29,283 nucleotides of DNA from an uncultured Kineothrix sp. (GTDB taxonomy: Bacteria; Bacillota; Clostridia; Lachnospirales; Lachnospiraceae). Every line of letters starts with the position of its first letter. The stretch's first letter is position 1. The position numbers and the translations under genes were made by a program. This document shows positions 16,073-23,365 of the stretch, one piece after another. Under the pieces are notes generated by a model. It saw only the letters and a program-made list of their open reading frames with translations. It ran no database searches and was not told the origin of the DNA. Location: contig CAJUMD010000036.1 of NCBI GenBank assembly GCA_910587275.1, positions 1 through 29,283 on the forward strand, read 5' to 3'.

Positions 16073-17883
16073 GTCGCAAACGCCCCCTTATCTTTCAGAT
16101 TTTTGGTATATCCAAGGGTAAACATCGGTGAGAATGCATAACCTTCTTTTACATACCCCACGGCTTCCCCGTTTGATGCCTTCATGGATACCTTTGTATG
16201 AATTGGCGGAATCACGGCGGATAGTTCCGTTGCCCCTGCCTTTTCCATCTCCCTGCACTTGTATTCGTAAGACAACGTTTCCCTCTCGCCGTCCTTCTCA
16301 CAGGCAAGAGTAATGCCTGTCATATCCTCGGAATATTCCGTCGTACCATAACATGCTACCATGTATTCGTTGATTTCCACTTCCGCATCCGGCCTGCTCA
16401 TGTCCAAAATCTTTCTCTCTATCTTAATATCCGAGCTTCCTTCCTCAAAGGAAATCACACTCTGCAGCGTCAGGGTCAGGTCATAAAATTCAATTTCCAC
16501 AGGGTCAAGCGTCAAAATCCTTGTTTTCCCTTCCTGAGAAAAATGGGCTTTTGTCCGGCACAGGCACAGGTCCACTTCTTCCCCCTGGTATTTCAGTTTG
16601 GCGCTTCTTACGGTTCCCTCTCCTGCATAGTGGGTGAAATATCCGGCACGGTATTTCTCCTGGATTAAGAACGGGTAAGAGGCATCCGTCACATGCTTCG
16701 TACCGATACCGACCGGCCATTCCAGCTTCGCCGCATAAGGGCGCAAATCCACAATGGCGCCTCCCTGGTCCATATTGACGCATACCCTCATATAAGGGTC
16801 GCAGTACCAGAATAACTGTTTGTCGGAACCGTACAGGATATCCCTCCAAAGGGCGCATTCCGGTTCCTCATACGTCTTCTTCCCACGGTAGTAATCCGCA
16901 AATTCCGCCATGGTCATATCCGACAGCTTACCTTCTTTTTTCAGGTTTCCGTAATATGCCATACCTTCTTCATAGCTCTTTTTCAAAAGCTCATACGGAG
17001 CTTCCCAGCGTCCCATTTTATTCAGCCATGCAGGACCTACAAACATCATGTTATAAGAATATCCGTTATTGTATTTTTCCAAATCCCGGTACTGGTCGAT
17101 TAAATTGAATAAATAAGGAAATTCCCATGTTTCCGTATCATAAATCATGCCGCGCAGTACATTTTGGGGATGGGTACCAAAATTGGAGCCGTTCCCGTCA
17201 TAGCAGGCAAGCAAATCCCTGGACAGGTGCGGGATTGCCACGATACCGCTGTCCTCCGCCTCATTTGCCGCCGGTGCATGGGTATTCTGTTTGGAGGGAA
17301 TCCACGGATTCCACGGACCGCCGTCCATAAATGTATACCATGAATTGTTGCAGGTATGGTACGCTTTCGGCCCCTCCTCCCAGCAGGTAGCGACCGCACA
17401 TTTTACCATCGGATATTTTTCCTTTATATAATTCGTCAAATCCGCATCCATATAGTAAGAACCGGTGGATTCCGGGTAAAACCCGAACGTATCATGGAAC
17501 TTCCCGAACACATCGTCCACAATGCGTTTCTTGTCTTCCATGGAAAACATCCAAATACAGAAATCCTTTGTCTTATATTTCTCACGAAATTCCGTGCAGG
17601 GCAGTCCCAGCAGCGACAGGGAAATCTCGTCTCCGTACTTTTCATGGTGCTCTTTGGCTATTTGGATTGCCTCCTCGTTGAACAAGGCGGCATAAGTCAT
17701 CTGAATCGTCGTTTTCAGACCGTTCTTATGCGCCGTTTCCTGCTGGAATTTGAAGATGTCCAAAGACTCCGTAAGAAGCGCTTTCCGTCCGATATCTTCT
17801 TCTTTTCCATGACCGGTTACTTTCTCCGCATATTCGGGGACCATTTCCGGCCGATGAATGATGTTCACAATAAAATCGCTCAT
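16045..17883 (-). CDS. Putative carbohydrate-active enzyme of unrecognised family
   Basis: A 612-residue cytosolic protein with no signal peptide. Residues ~1-300 look like a beta/alpha barrel of the deacetylase or GH57/GH38 kind: FHDTFGFYPESTGSYYMDADLTNYIKEK is separated here as FGFYPESTGSY and YYMDADLTNYI, followed by CAVATCWEEG, NNSWYTFMDGGPWNPW and IPHLSRDL. Residues ~340-612 look all-beta, as in sugar-enzyme accessory domains. Acidic residues E in YPESTGS, D in MDADLT and E in CWEEG are catalytic candidates. A strong promoter with a LacI-type operator sits upstream, and GH42, GH53 and lacI surround it. I infer a glycosidase or related sugar enzyme; it may belong to a structural-genomics DUF family, which I cannot check. 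Confidence 0.7.
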   Translation of the reverse strand: MSDFIVNIIHRPEMVPEYAEKVTGHGKEEDIGRKALLTESLDIFKFQQETAHKNGLKTTIQMTYAALFNEEAIQIAKEHHEKYGDEISLSLLGLPCTEFREKYKTKDFCIWMFSMEDKKRIVDDVFGKFHDTFGFYPESTGSYYMDADLTNYIKEKYPMVKCAVATCWEEGPKAYHTCNNSWYTFMDGGPWNPWIPSKQNTHAPAANEAEDSGIVAIPHLSRDLLACYDGNGSNFGTHPQNVLRGMIYDTETWEFPYLFNLIDQYRDLEKYNNGYSYNMMFVGPAWLNKMGRWEAPYELLKKSYEEGMAYYGNLKKEGKLSDMTMAEFADYYRGKKTYEEPECALWRDILYGSDKQLFWYCDPYMRVCVNMDQGGAIVDLRPYAAKLEWPVGIGTKHVTDASYPFLIQEKYRAGYFTHYAGEGTVRSAKLKYQGEEVDLCLCRTKAHFSQEGKTRILTLDPVEIEFYDLTLTLQSVISFEEGSSDIKIERKILDMSRPDAEVEINEYMVACYGTTEYSEDMTGITLACEKDGERETLSYEYKCREMEKAGATELSAVIPPIHTKVSMKASNGEAVGYVKEGYAFSPMFTLGYTKNLKDKGAFATWLRLEKAN

Positions 17884-17932
17884 ATTTTACCCCTGTTCCT
17901 GCCGGTGTCCGGCATATTTTTTATTCCCGTGC

Positions 17933-17982
17933 GCAACCGATTGCCTTTCTTCCATTCTATCAAGCGGCGGGAAATCTGTCAA
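17933..17982 (-). promoter_or_regulatory. Promoter and LacI-type operator of the 612-residue gene
   Basis: On the minus strand TTGACA (17977-17982), a 17-nt spacer and TAGAAT (17954-17959), a near-consensus sigma-A promoter. Nine bases after the -10 is the palindrome GCAACCGATTGC (17933-17944), where a repressor would block initiation or escape. The flanks CCGTGC and TTT match those of the operator ahead of lacI. Confidence 0.88.
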
Positions 17983-18067
17983 CTTATAAAATGTACCGAC
18001 ATTTGCAAATTTTTTTTGGCAGTTTTCCACAATCCTTTCCCGGTTTCCCTTCCGGAAACAGCCTTCC

Positions 18068-19054
18068 CTATTTCGTAGATTCCTTCAGGCATATTTCATA
18101 ATCCATTACGGTTTTTACAGGCACCTCTTTCCCGTCCAACAGGGCAAACAGGAGCCGGCACGCCGTACCCGCCAAAGCTCCGGTATCGAATTTCAGCGAC
18201 GTAACCGTCACCGGGTAATTTTCCATTATCCTACTGTAATGGCAGGACGCTACCTTCACGTCTTCCGGTATCCGTACCCCTCTGTCCGCCAACAGGCGTA
18301 CCGCTTCATTGCATATAAAGTCATCCTGGCAGAGCAAACAGTCCACGCCTTCACGCAAAAGCCTGTCCACCGCTTTTTCAATCATCACTTTACTGTCCAA
18401 ATCCGTATACAGGATATCCCCGTCCGGCTCCCTGCCATACTGCAGGTATGCCGCACAAAAACCCTGGTACCGGCTTTTGTTGACCATCTGCTCCATGTTG
18501 CTGCCCAAATAGGCGATGCGGCTTATTTTTTTTGCCAGAAGTATACCCGTCAGTTCCATACAGGCCCCGGCATTGTCATTGTCCACCTGTATCACGTCCC
18601 CGTCCGGAACCGCACCAATCGTTACAAACGGAATCGTTTTTTCCTTTAAGAGCGGAACAAAACAATCGTTTTCATATGTGCTTGTCAATATCATGCCGTC
18701 CACCTTACGGTTTAAAATCAGCCGTTCCAACGGTCTGGTATCCCTGCCTTGGGTGACTACCACCAAAATATCATAATCATTTGCCTGGGCAATTTCCTCA
18801 ATGGCATAAATACAGGTGTGGAAAAAAGGAATATCCGTCAGCGTATGGACTTTCGGCAGGATAACCGCAATATTATTTGTCCTCGCCTGCGCAAGACTTT
18901 GCGCAACGGCATTGGGATAATAGCCGCTGGCTTCGATGTAACGCAGAATCCGTTCCCTCGTTGCCTGCCCGATCCTTCCCTTTCCCGATATCGCCCTTGA
19001 AACCGTGCTTGCAGATACTCCCAGCTCCTTTGCCACATCATGAATCGTTTTCAT
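18068..19054 (-). CDS. LacI-family transcriptional repressor
   Basis: A 328-residue regulator. Residues 1-~48 are the helix-turn-helix (TIHDVAKELGVSASTVSRA), then a hinge helix (NAVAQSLAQARTNNIAVI), then a periplasmic-binding-like effector domain to the end. It is transcribed toward the 612-residue gene and lies next to GH42 and GH53, so a galactoside or galactan fragment is the likely inducer. The same palindrome is found in its own promoter and in that of the 612-residue gene, giving autoregulation plus direct control of its neighbour. None is visible ahead of GH42. GAGGGGATGG ahead of the ATG is the ribosome site. Confidence 0.95.
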   Translation of the reverse strand: MKTIHDVAKELGVSASTVSRAISGKGRIGQATRERILRYIEASGYYPNAVAQSLAQARTNNIAVILPKVHTLTDIPFFHTCIYAIEEIAQANDYDILVVVTQGRDTRPLERLILNRKVDGMILTSTYENDCFVPLLKEKTIPFVTIGAVPDGDVIQVDNDNAGACMELTGILLAKKISRIAYLGSNMEQMVNKSRYQGFCAAYLQYGREPDGDILYTDLDSKVMIEKAVDRLLREGVDCLLCQDDFICNEAVRLLADRGVRIPEDVKVASCHYSRIMENYPVTVTSLKFDTGALAGTACRLLFALLDGKEVPVKTVMDYEICLKESTK

Positions 19055-19075
19055 CCGTCCATCCCCTCTCCGTGC

Positions 19076-19119
19076 GCAATCGTTTGCTTTATTATAGCAT
19101 TTTCAGGGAAATATCTCAA
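19076..19119 (-). promoter_or_regulatory. lacI-gene promoter with autoregulatory operator
   Basis: On the minus strand TTGAGA (19114-19119), a 17-nt spacer ending TGC and TATAAT (19091-19096). The palindrome GCAATCGTTTGC (19076-19087) begins three bases after the -10, covering the transcription start. The -35 lies within a CTCAATTGAG palindrome at 19115-19124, possibly a second protein site or the foot of the upstream gene's terminator. Confidence 0.85.
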
Positions 19120-19149
19120 TTGAGATTTTTCTTTTTCCGCAGGCAGCAG

Positions 19150-19170
19150 CAGTTCAGACCGAACTGTTAC
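19150..19170. repeat. Solo arm of the GTAAC-type repeat
   Basis: CAGTTC/GAACTG stem with an AGACC loop, followed by GTTAC. It aligns with the right arm of the repeat at 7893-7996 (CAGTTCAG...GAA..GTTAC) and lies 25 bp past the M23 peptidase stop, so it may contribute to that transcript's end. Confidence 0.55.
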
Positions 19171-19194
19171 CTTTGGTTCTCAATAATTCACGCT

Positions 19195-20382
19195 CTATTT
19201 CTTTTTACCGTATGCCTCCACCGCCGGATCCCTCATTTCATATACGCGGCGCCATTCCTTCGTTTCTTCGATTTTTTCCGTTTCCGAACGGTTTTTATAC
19301 AAAAAGCGGGTCAGGCTGTAACAGTCAATCCATATTTCATTGCTGCCTTCCTTCTGTGATTCGTCAAAAATAAGCTGAAGTCCCCAATGGAGATGAGTTA
19401 CGTCGATATTGTTCACGTTTTCCTTTTTACTGTAACCCGTATGCCCCATATAACCGATGACCTGGCCGGCAGTCACCACACTTCCCTCCTCCAGGTCTTT
19501 GCAGTACGGGAAGTTCTGCCTTAAATGGGCATAATAGTAATAGCGTTTCCCGTCAAAACTGCGGATTCCCAGCCGCCAACCGCCGTACTGGTTCCAGCCG
19601 ATGGCTTCCACATAACCGGATTCTATGGCTATAATAGGGGTCCCTGTCTGCCCCATCATGTCATGACCCAAATGGGGTCTGGCATAACCGTAACTTCTGG
19701 ATGCCCCGAAATCGTCATAATCGCTGTATTCAAATCCTTTTGCCACCGGCGAAAACGCCTTTAATCCATAGCATTTCTGCCATTTGACGCTTCCGTCTTC
19801 CATGGGTCTTTGCATTTCGTATTCCCCCACGTAACCGCCCAAAACCGCCTGATAGGCTTCCAAATAATAGGAATAATATTCCATGTCCTTTGTAAGCTCC
19901 GCCATGGTCGTTTCTTTTTCCATCAGTTTCTTTGCCGTCCTGGCGATTTCCTCTGCCGTACCCGATGGAAATTCGCCTCCGTGTCTCGTCCCTACATATG
20001 CCAAAAGCTCAATCCAATCCACATGCGCCGTATCCTGCTTTTCCGCCCGTTCCGTTCCCGCATTCCGGCCATCCGCATCTTTTGTCCCGGCATTTCCCGG
20101 TTCCATATGCCCTGCCGTGCTGCTCTCCGCCTCTGCCGGCTGCACAGCTTCCTTCCACGATTCCACATCCCATTTATATGCTTCACAGAGCGCTTCATAG
20201 GATACGTTAAAATCCACCCATTTGATGTATTGCCCTTCCGCAAACACCTCCACTTCCACTGCCTGCTCCGGAATGTGGGAAATACCGCCCTTTACAATCT
20301 GTATCCCCCACAGAATACCAAACGCCGAAAACAGAACCAGTTCCGCCCAAATTGCACACCTGATTTTCTTTAAATACTGCAT
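19195..20382 (-). CDS. Membrane-anchored M23 metallopeptidase
   Basis: A 395-residue LytM-type zinc endopeptidase expected to cut peptidoglycan cross-links outside the membrane. An uncleaved transmembrane anchor covers ~10-32. Residues ~90-125 form a variable Ala/Glu/Gly/Thr-rich linker. The catalytic domain has H237 and D241 (HLGHD, the HxxxD zinc ligands) and H330/H332 in HLHWG, so it looks active. Residues ~130-215 resemble a helical region preceding the LytM domain. The gene lies between hpf and lacI with its own 220-bp upstream gap. Substrate and timing are unknown; sporulation or division use is possible. Confidence 0.9.
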   Translation of the reverse strand: MQYLKKIRCAIWAELVLFSAFGILWGIQIVKGGISHIPEQAVEVEVFAEGQYIKWVDFNVSYEALCEAYKWDVESWKEAVQPAEAESSTAGHMEPGNAGTKDADGRNAGTERAEKQDTAHVDWIELLAYVGTRHGGEFPSGTAEEIARTAKKLMEKETTMAELTKDMEYYSYYLEAYQAVLGGYVGEYEMQRPMEDGSVKWQKCYGLKAFSPVAKGFEYSDYDDFGASRSYGYARPHLGHDMMGQTGTPIIAIESGYVEAIGWNQYGGWRLGIRSFDGKRYYYYAHLRQNFPYCKDLEEGSVVTAGQVIGYMGHTGYSKKENVNNIDVTHLHWGLQLIFDESQKEGSNEIWIDCYSLTRFLYKNRSETEKIEETKEWRRVYEMRDPAVEAYGKKK

Positions 20383-20460
20383 GTCACACCGTCCCTCTTA
20401 CCTCATAGCAATATATGAAAAAAAACAGGGAATATACCCAATTGGACAGGGGAAAATATT

Positions 20461-20550
20461 GTGCAATCGAGCAGAGAAAATCTTTCCCCTACCCGCGCGC
20501 CGGGCACCCGTCAGCTCTGCTGACATCCTTCCTTTGGGTGCCCGTGTGCA
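20461..20550 (-). repeat. Post-terminator structured repeat, copy 2
   Basis: On the minus strand it starts TGCACACGGGCACCC right after the U-tract of the hpf terminator. A branched hairpin follows: CGGGCACCC pairs with GGGTGCCCG, and inside it GTCAGC pairs with GCTGAC. The core GCGCGCGGGTAGGGGAAA is shared with copy 1. The second hairpin seen in copy 1 is weak here. It lies upstream of the M23 peptidase gene. Confidence 0.85.
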
Positions 20551-20578
20551 AAAAAAGGCGGAACCCGCGTTCCGCCTT
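20550..20578 (-). terminator. Intrinsic terminator after hpf
   Basis: Ten-bp arms AAGGCGGAAC (20555-20564) and GTTCCGCCTT (20569-20578) with a CCGC loop, followed on the minus strand by seven T. It starts about 27 bp past the hpf stop. Confidence 0.92.
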
Positions 20579-20604
20579 AAAGCACTGATTCCGCCGAATA
20601 CCTC

Positions 20605-21132
20605 CTATACTTCCGGCTCAATCAGCCCATATGTGTTGCCTTTTCTCTTGTAAACCACATTTACCTGATCGGTTTCCGCATTGCAGAACACAAAGAAACT
20701 GTGTCCGAGAAGCTCCATTTGGATACATGCATCCTCCGGGTACATCGGTTTGATATCAAATTTCTTGGAACGGATAATCTTGATTTCCTCCTCATCCATA
20801 TAATCCTTGTCAATGAATTCCTGTTTGAAGAAGCCAGCCGCCTGCTGCTGGTCCACCAGCTTATTTTTATATTTCTTAAGCTGCCTTTCAATAATCTCCT
20901 CCACTAAATCGATAGAAACATACATGTCGTTGCTGACCTGTTCCGAACGAATGATACTCCCCTTCACCGGTATTGTCACTTCTATCTTCTGTCGTTCCTT
21001 TTCCACGCTCAACGTTACGTGAACCTCGGTATCCGGATTAAAATATTTTTCCAGTTTTCCAATCTTATCCTCAACTGCCGTCTTCAACCCCTGCGTAACA
21101 TCGATGTTTTTGCCTGCTATCACAAACTTCAT
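20605..21132 (-). CDS. hpf: Long-form ribosome hibernation promoting factor
   Basis: A 175-residue factor that inactivates ribosomes in stationary phase by joining them into 100S dimers. Residues 1-~100 are the YfiA/RaiA-like domain that sits in the 30S decoding site (KFVIAGKNIDVTQGLK, VTIPVKG, DMYVSIDLVEEIIERQL). After a ~20-residue linker, the C-terminal domain from ~118 (IIRSKKFDIKPMYPEDACIQMELLGHSFFVFCNAET, here split as IIRSKKFDIKPMYPEDA and LLGHSFFVF) drives dimerisation. Two further ATGs lie upstream at 21141 and 21165; GAAAGGG nine nt ahead of 21132 and family alignment favour MKFVIAG as the start. It has its own promoter and terminator. Confidence 0.95.
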   Translation of the reverse strand: MKFVIAGKNIDVTQGLKTAVEDKIGKLEKYFNPDTEVHVTLSVEKERQKIEVTIPVKGSIIRSEQVSNDMYVSIDLVEEIIERQLKKYKNKLVDQQQAAGFFKQEFIDKDYMDEEEIKIIRSKKFDIKPMYPEDACIQMELLGHSFFVFCNAETDQVNVVYKRKGNTYGLIEPEV

Positions 21133-21167
21133 ATCACTCATCCCTTTCGTTGGATTATTGTACAAGC

Positions 21168-21197
21168 ATTATACCATATTTTCACCTGCTTGTGCAA
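21168..21197 (-). promoter_or_regulatory. Sigma-A promoter of hpf
   Basis: On the minus strand TTGCAC (21192-21197), an 18-nt spacer and TATAAT (21168-21173). The leader is short, about 30 nt. A start near here would make the in-frame ATG at 21165 unusable, which supports the downstream start. Confidence 0.8.
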
Positions 21198-21348
21198 CAA
21201 TTTAAGGAATTTGTTTCCTGTTTAAGACTTTGGTACTACCCTTCCATCCTCCCAAAAAAGTCCGGCGAAACCGTTTTTTCAGTAAAAACAGACAAAACAT
21301 GCGTTCCGTAAGTTTCTCTCCTTTCCCATATGCTTTCCCACCAAATAC

Positions 21349-21419
21349 AGTGGATAATGTGGATAACCCCGTGTATAAATGAAGGAACCGGTATTTTCCC
21401 TCATTTTGCCCGTGGATAA
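21349..21419 (+). promoter_or_regulatory. Cluster of four DnaA-box-like nonamers
   Basis: Same-orientation nonamers AGTGGATAA (21349-21357), TGTGGATAA (21358-21366), CGTGTATAA (21370-21378) and CGTGGATAA (21411-21419). The second is a perfect complement of TTATCCACA and the others differ from it by one or two bases. A weaker TGTGGATTT is at 21465, and a T-rich stretch follows at 21421-21450. No dnaA, dnaN or other origin gene is near, so this would be a DnaA-titrating or regulatory site rather than the origin. No gene is visible from 21198 to 21551. Confidence 0.6.
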
Positions 21420-21551
21420 CTTTCCATTCTTTTTCGTTTTATTTCCGTTTAAAAAAACGTTCTTTGTGGATTTTGTACAAGCCGTCAGATACCGCGTCGG
21501 AATGCCTGCCAAAAAAACTTTCTGATAATTTGCGGATATGTCTTTCCTTTG

Positions 21552-21672
21552 CATTCTTCCTTTTGATGCGCATACACAATTGGGCAGGAAAGGCATCTTC
21601 CCTACCCGCGCACCCCATGCAGAAGAAGTGCGCCGCTTTAGCGGCACACTTCTTCTGCATGGGGCTGTGCAT
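21552..21672 (-). repeat. Post-terminator structured repeat, copy 3, with a 25-bp hairpin
   Basis: It follows the U-tract of the NlpC/P60 gene terminator. Arms at 21613-21637 and 21640-21664 (ends CCCCATGCAG and CTGCATGGGG) match at 24 of 25 positions around a TT loop. The shared core CCCTACCCGCGC precedes it, and a GGGCAGG hairpin with bulge and an AAAGGAAGAATG end (minus strand) match copy 1. Confidence 0.9.
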
Positions 21673-21706
21673 AAAAAACAGGCGGATACCCTGCGGTACC
21701 GCCTGT
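21673..21706 (-). terminator. Intrinsic terminator after the NlpC/P60 gene
   Basis: Arms ACAGGCGGATACC (21678-21690) and GGTACCGCCTGT (21695-21706) pair with one bulged base around a CTGC loop, followed on the minus strand by six T. It begins about 30 bp past the stop. Confidence 0.92.
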
Positions 21707-21737
21707 CTCATACGCTGACTTAACTGCTGAATATGTT

Positions 21738-23135
21738 TTAGAAAATCCTCCTTACCGAAAGCGGAGTCCTGTAATTTGCGTTGGACACGATGATACCCGT
21801 CTTCGATGTGGATGCATGGACAATCTGTCCGTTGCCGATATAGAGTGCCACGTGACCGGAGTAGCATACCAGGTCACCGGGCTGTGCATTTTCCAAACCG
21901 TTGACTGCCGCGCCCACGCTTCTGTCTGCCGCCGAAGAATGGGGCAGGCTGACGCCAAAGTTGGAATACACGCTCATGACGAATCCGGAGCAGTCTGCAC
22001 CGTTTGTCAGACTCGTTCCACCCCATACATAAGGATTACCCACGAACTGGAGCGCATAGTCCGCAACCGCGCGTCCCATTTCACTGCCGCCGCCGGAAGC
22101 ATACATTACCTGGTTGGACGCTCCGCCGGAAGACGAACGTCCCGCCGCTTTCCTTGCCGCTGCCTGTGCCGCTTTCCTTGCCGCTTCTTCCTTTGCCAGT
22201 CTGGCTTCTTCTTCCGCCTTTGACTCCGCCTGGACAAACTCCGTGGTAAGGTCTACGTAATCGGTGGACACATAGCCGTCACCTTCCTCAATATTAACCT
22301 TTACCCATCCGTCCAATTCTTCCGTAACAATTAACTGGTCTTCCAACGGAACCATACCAAGAACCGTTTTGTCCAGTCCGGGTTCCTGCCGTACTTTCAG
22401 GGTGGTCGTTGTCACCGTGGCAATCCGTGTGCCTACTGTCTTTGCAAGCTCCACCGCATCGTCACCCGTCACACAGTACTCGCCTTTTACATACCCCGTC
22501 ACAGAACCGGATTTAATTTCGTACCAGCCGTCCACTTCGGAAATAAAGGTTCCCACCGACTTATCATACAGCTTGCCGATGATTTCCCCTTCCTCGCTGG
22601 GCATGTTCCTTACGTTCACATAATCGTTTACTTTTGCAATGACAAGGCTTTTAAAACCTTCTTCTTCATCTTTCCTGTCCAGTCTCTTTTGGACATCCCT
22701 TAAAATCTTCTCGTCCAGCATGGAGACATCCACCATATTGGTTTCCTCAATAACGATGTCTTCTTTCTTCTCCTCCGCCTGCGTCCCTGCCGTTTCCGCG
22801 CCTTCCGTCGATGCATTTCCGGAAATATTATCGGATACGCTCGCATTCCCGCTGACTTCCGTTCCGGTTCCCGCCTGCTGGGAATTACCCGTTACGCTTA
22901 CGCCGTTGTCCGCCGCGCCTTCCGCTTCCGCATTCTCCGTTTCCGGTTTTCCCGTATCTGCCTCATCCTTAATATTCTTTAAGGAAGTGCCGTTGGATGC
23001 CAGTGTATAATCAACACCCGCAGACGGCAGGACGGATGCCACATTGCTTGCCGCATTTACGCTTATGTCAATACTTGAAAATGTAAGAACTGCCGTTACC
23101 GCACACATTACAACTTTCACGCTCTTTTGTCTCAT
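21738..23135 (-). CDS. Secreted SH3 / NlpC-P60 peptidoglycan hydrolase
   Basis: A 465-residue exported endopeptidase expected to cut gamma-D-Glu-diamino acid bonds in wall peptides. Residues 1-~29 are a signal peptide ending near VNAA. Residues ~45-130 are low-complexity (Asn, Gly, Glu, Ser, Thr). Two bacterial SH3 domains follow (~165-230, VNVRNMPSEEGEIIGKL; ~232-300, LKVRQEPGLDKTVLGMV), then an Ala/Glu/Lys coiled helix (~305-335) and the catalytic domain with C382 in ADCSGF and two His in SGHVALYIG and IVHAS. GGAGG 8 nt upstream fixes the start. It has a strong promoter with a WalR-type box, and a clear terminator. Confidence 0.95.
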   Translation of the reverse strand: MRQKSVKVVMCAVTAVLTFSSIDISVNAASNVASVLPSAGVDYTLASNGTSLKNIKDEADTGKPETENAEAEGAADNGVSVTGNSQQAGTGTEVSGNASVSDNISGNASTEGAETAGTQAEEKKEDIVIEETNMVDVSMLDEKILRDVQKRLDRKDEEEGFKSLVIAKVNDYVNVRNMPSEEGEIIGKLYDKSVGTFISEVDGWYEIKSGSVTGYVKGEYCVTGDDAVELAKTVGTRIATVTTTTLKVRQEPGLDKTVLGMVPLEDQLIVTEELDGWVKVNIEEGDGYVSTDYVDLTTEFVQAESKAEEEARLAKEEAARKAAQAAARKAAGRSSSGGASNQVMYASGGGSEMGRAVADYALQFVGNPYVWGGTSLTNGADCSGFVMSVYSNFGVSLPHSSAADRSVGAAVNGLENAQPGDLVCYSGHVALYIGNGQIVHASTSKTGIIVSNANYRTPLSVRRIF

Positions 23136-23175
23136 AGGATGTGCCTCCGCAAATTGTTAACGTTTCTTTGAATTT

Positions 23176-23192
23176 ATTACAATTTTGTTACA
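23176..23192 (-). promoter_or_regulatory. WalR-type binding site in the NlpC/P60 leader
   Basis: On the minus strand TGTAAC, five bases, TGTAAT: an exact fit to the TGTWAH-N5-TGTWAH direct repeat known for WalR (YycF), which controls wall hydrolases in Bacillus and Staphylococcus. It lies 10 bp downstream of the -10, close to the transcription start, a position more suited to repression than activation. No walRK genes are in the window. Confidence 0.6.
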
Positions 23193-23202
23193 TCTGTTAA
23201 AT

Positions 23203-23231
23203 AATATAACACCTGATTCAAAATTTGTCAA
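23203..23231 (-). promoter_or_regulatory. Sigma-A promoter of the NlpC/P60 gene
   Basis: On the minus strand TTGACA (23226-23231), a 17-nt spacer and TATATT (23203-23208). The leader of about 60 nt holds the WalR-type repeat. Confidence 0.88.
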
Positions 23232-23260
23232 CCGATGGGAAAAAATACCTGACTGATACT

Positions 23261-23286
23261 GAAAATACCGTAAATACGGCATTTTC
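23261..23286. promoter_or_regulatory. Palindrome upstream of the NlpC/P60 promoter
   Basis: Twelve-bp arms GAAAATACCGTA and TACGGCATTTTC with a two-base centre and one mismatch, 30 bp upstream of the -35. It could be an operator or, less likely, the weak end of the trxB transcript. A longer CGCAGGTT/AACCTGCG stem-loop (23286-23327) adjoins it. Confidence 0.5.
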
Positions 23287-23365
23287 GCAGGTTTTACCAC
23301 TCTGTTTTGTACTGTCCACAACCTGCGGCAGACACCCCTTATGCCTTGATTTATTGCGGAAATTC

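Noticed and set aside
21133..21165. Upstream in-frame starts for hpf
   Set aside because: The ATG at 21165 lies at or before the predicted transcription start, and the ATG at 21141 directly abuts GAAAGGG.
21349..21419. Replication origin at the DnaA-like boxes
   Set aside because: No dnaA, dnaN, recF, rpmH or gyr genes nearby and only four boxes; a secondary DnaA site is the better reading.
15725..21672. CRISPR array from the repeated intergenic units
   Set aside because: Copies are kilobases apart, lie after different genes and have no spacers or cas genes.
21439..21867. 142-codon minus-strand frame over the NlpC/P60 3' end
   Set aside because: It overlaps the catalytic domain, the terminator and the 25-bp hairpin; it exists only because the hairpin lacks stops.
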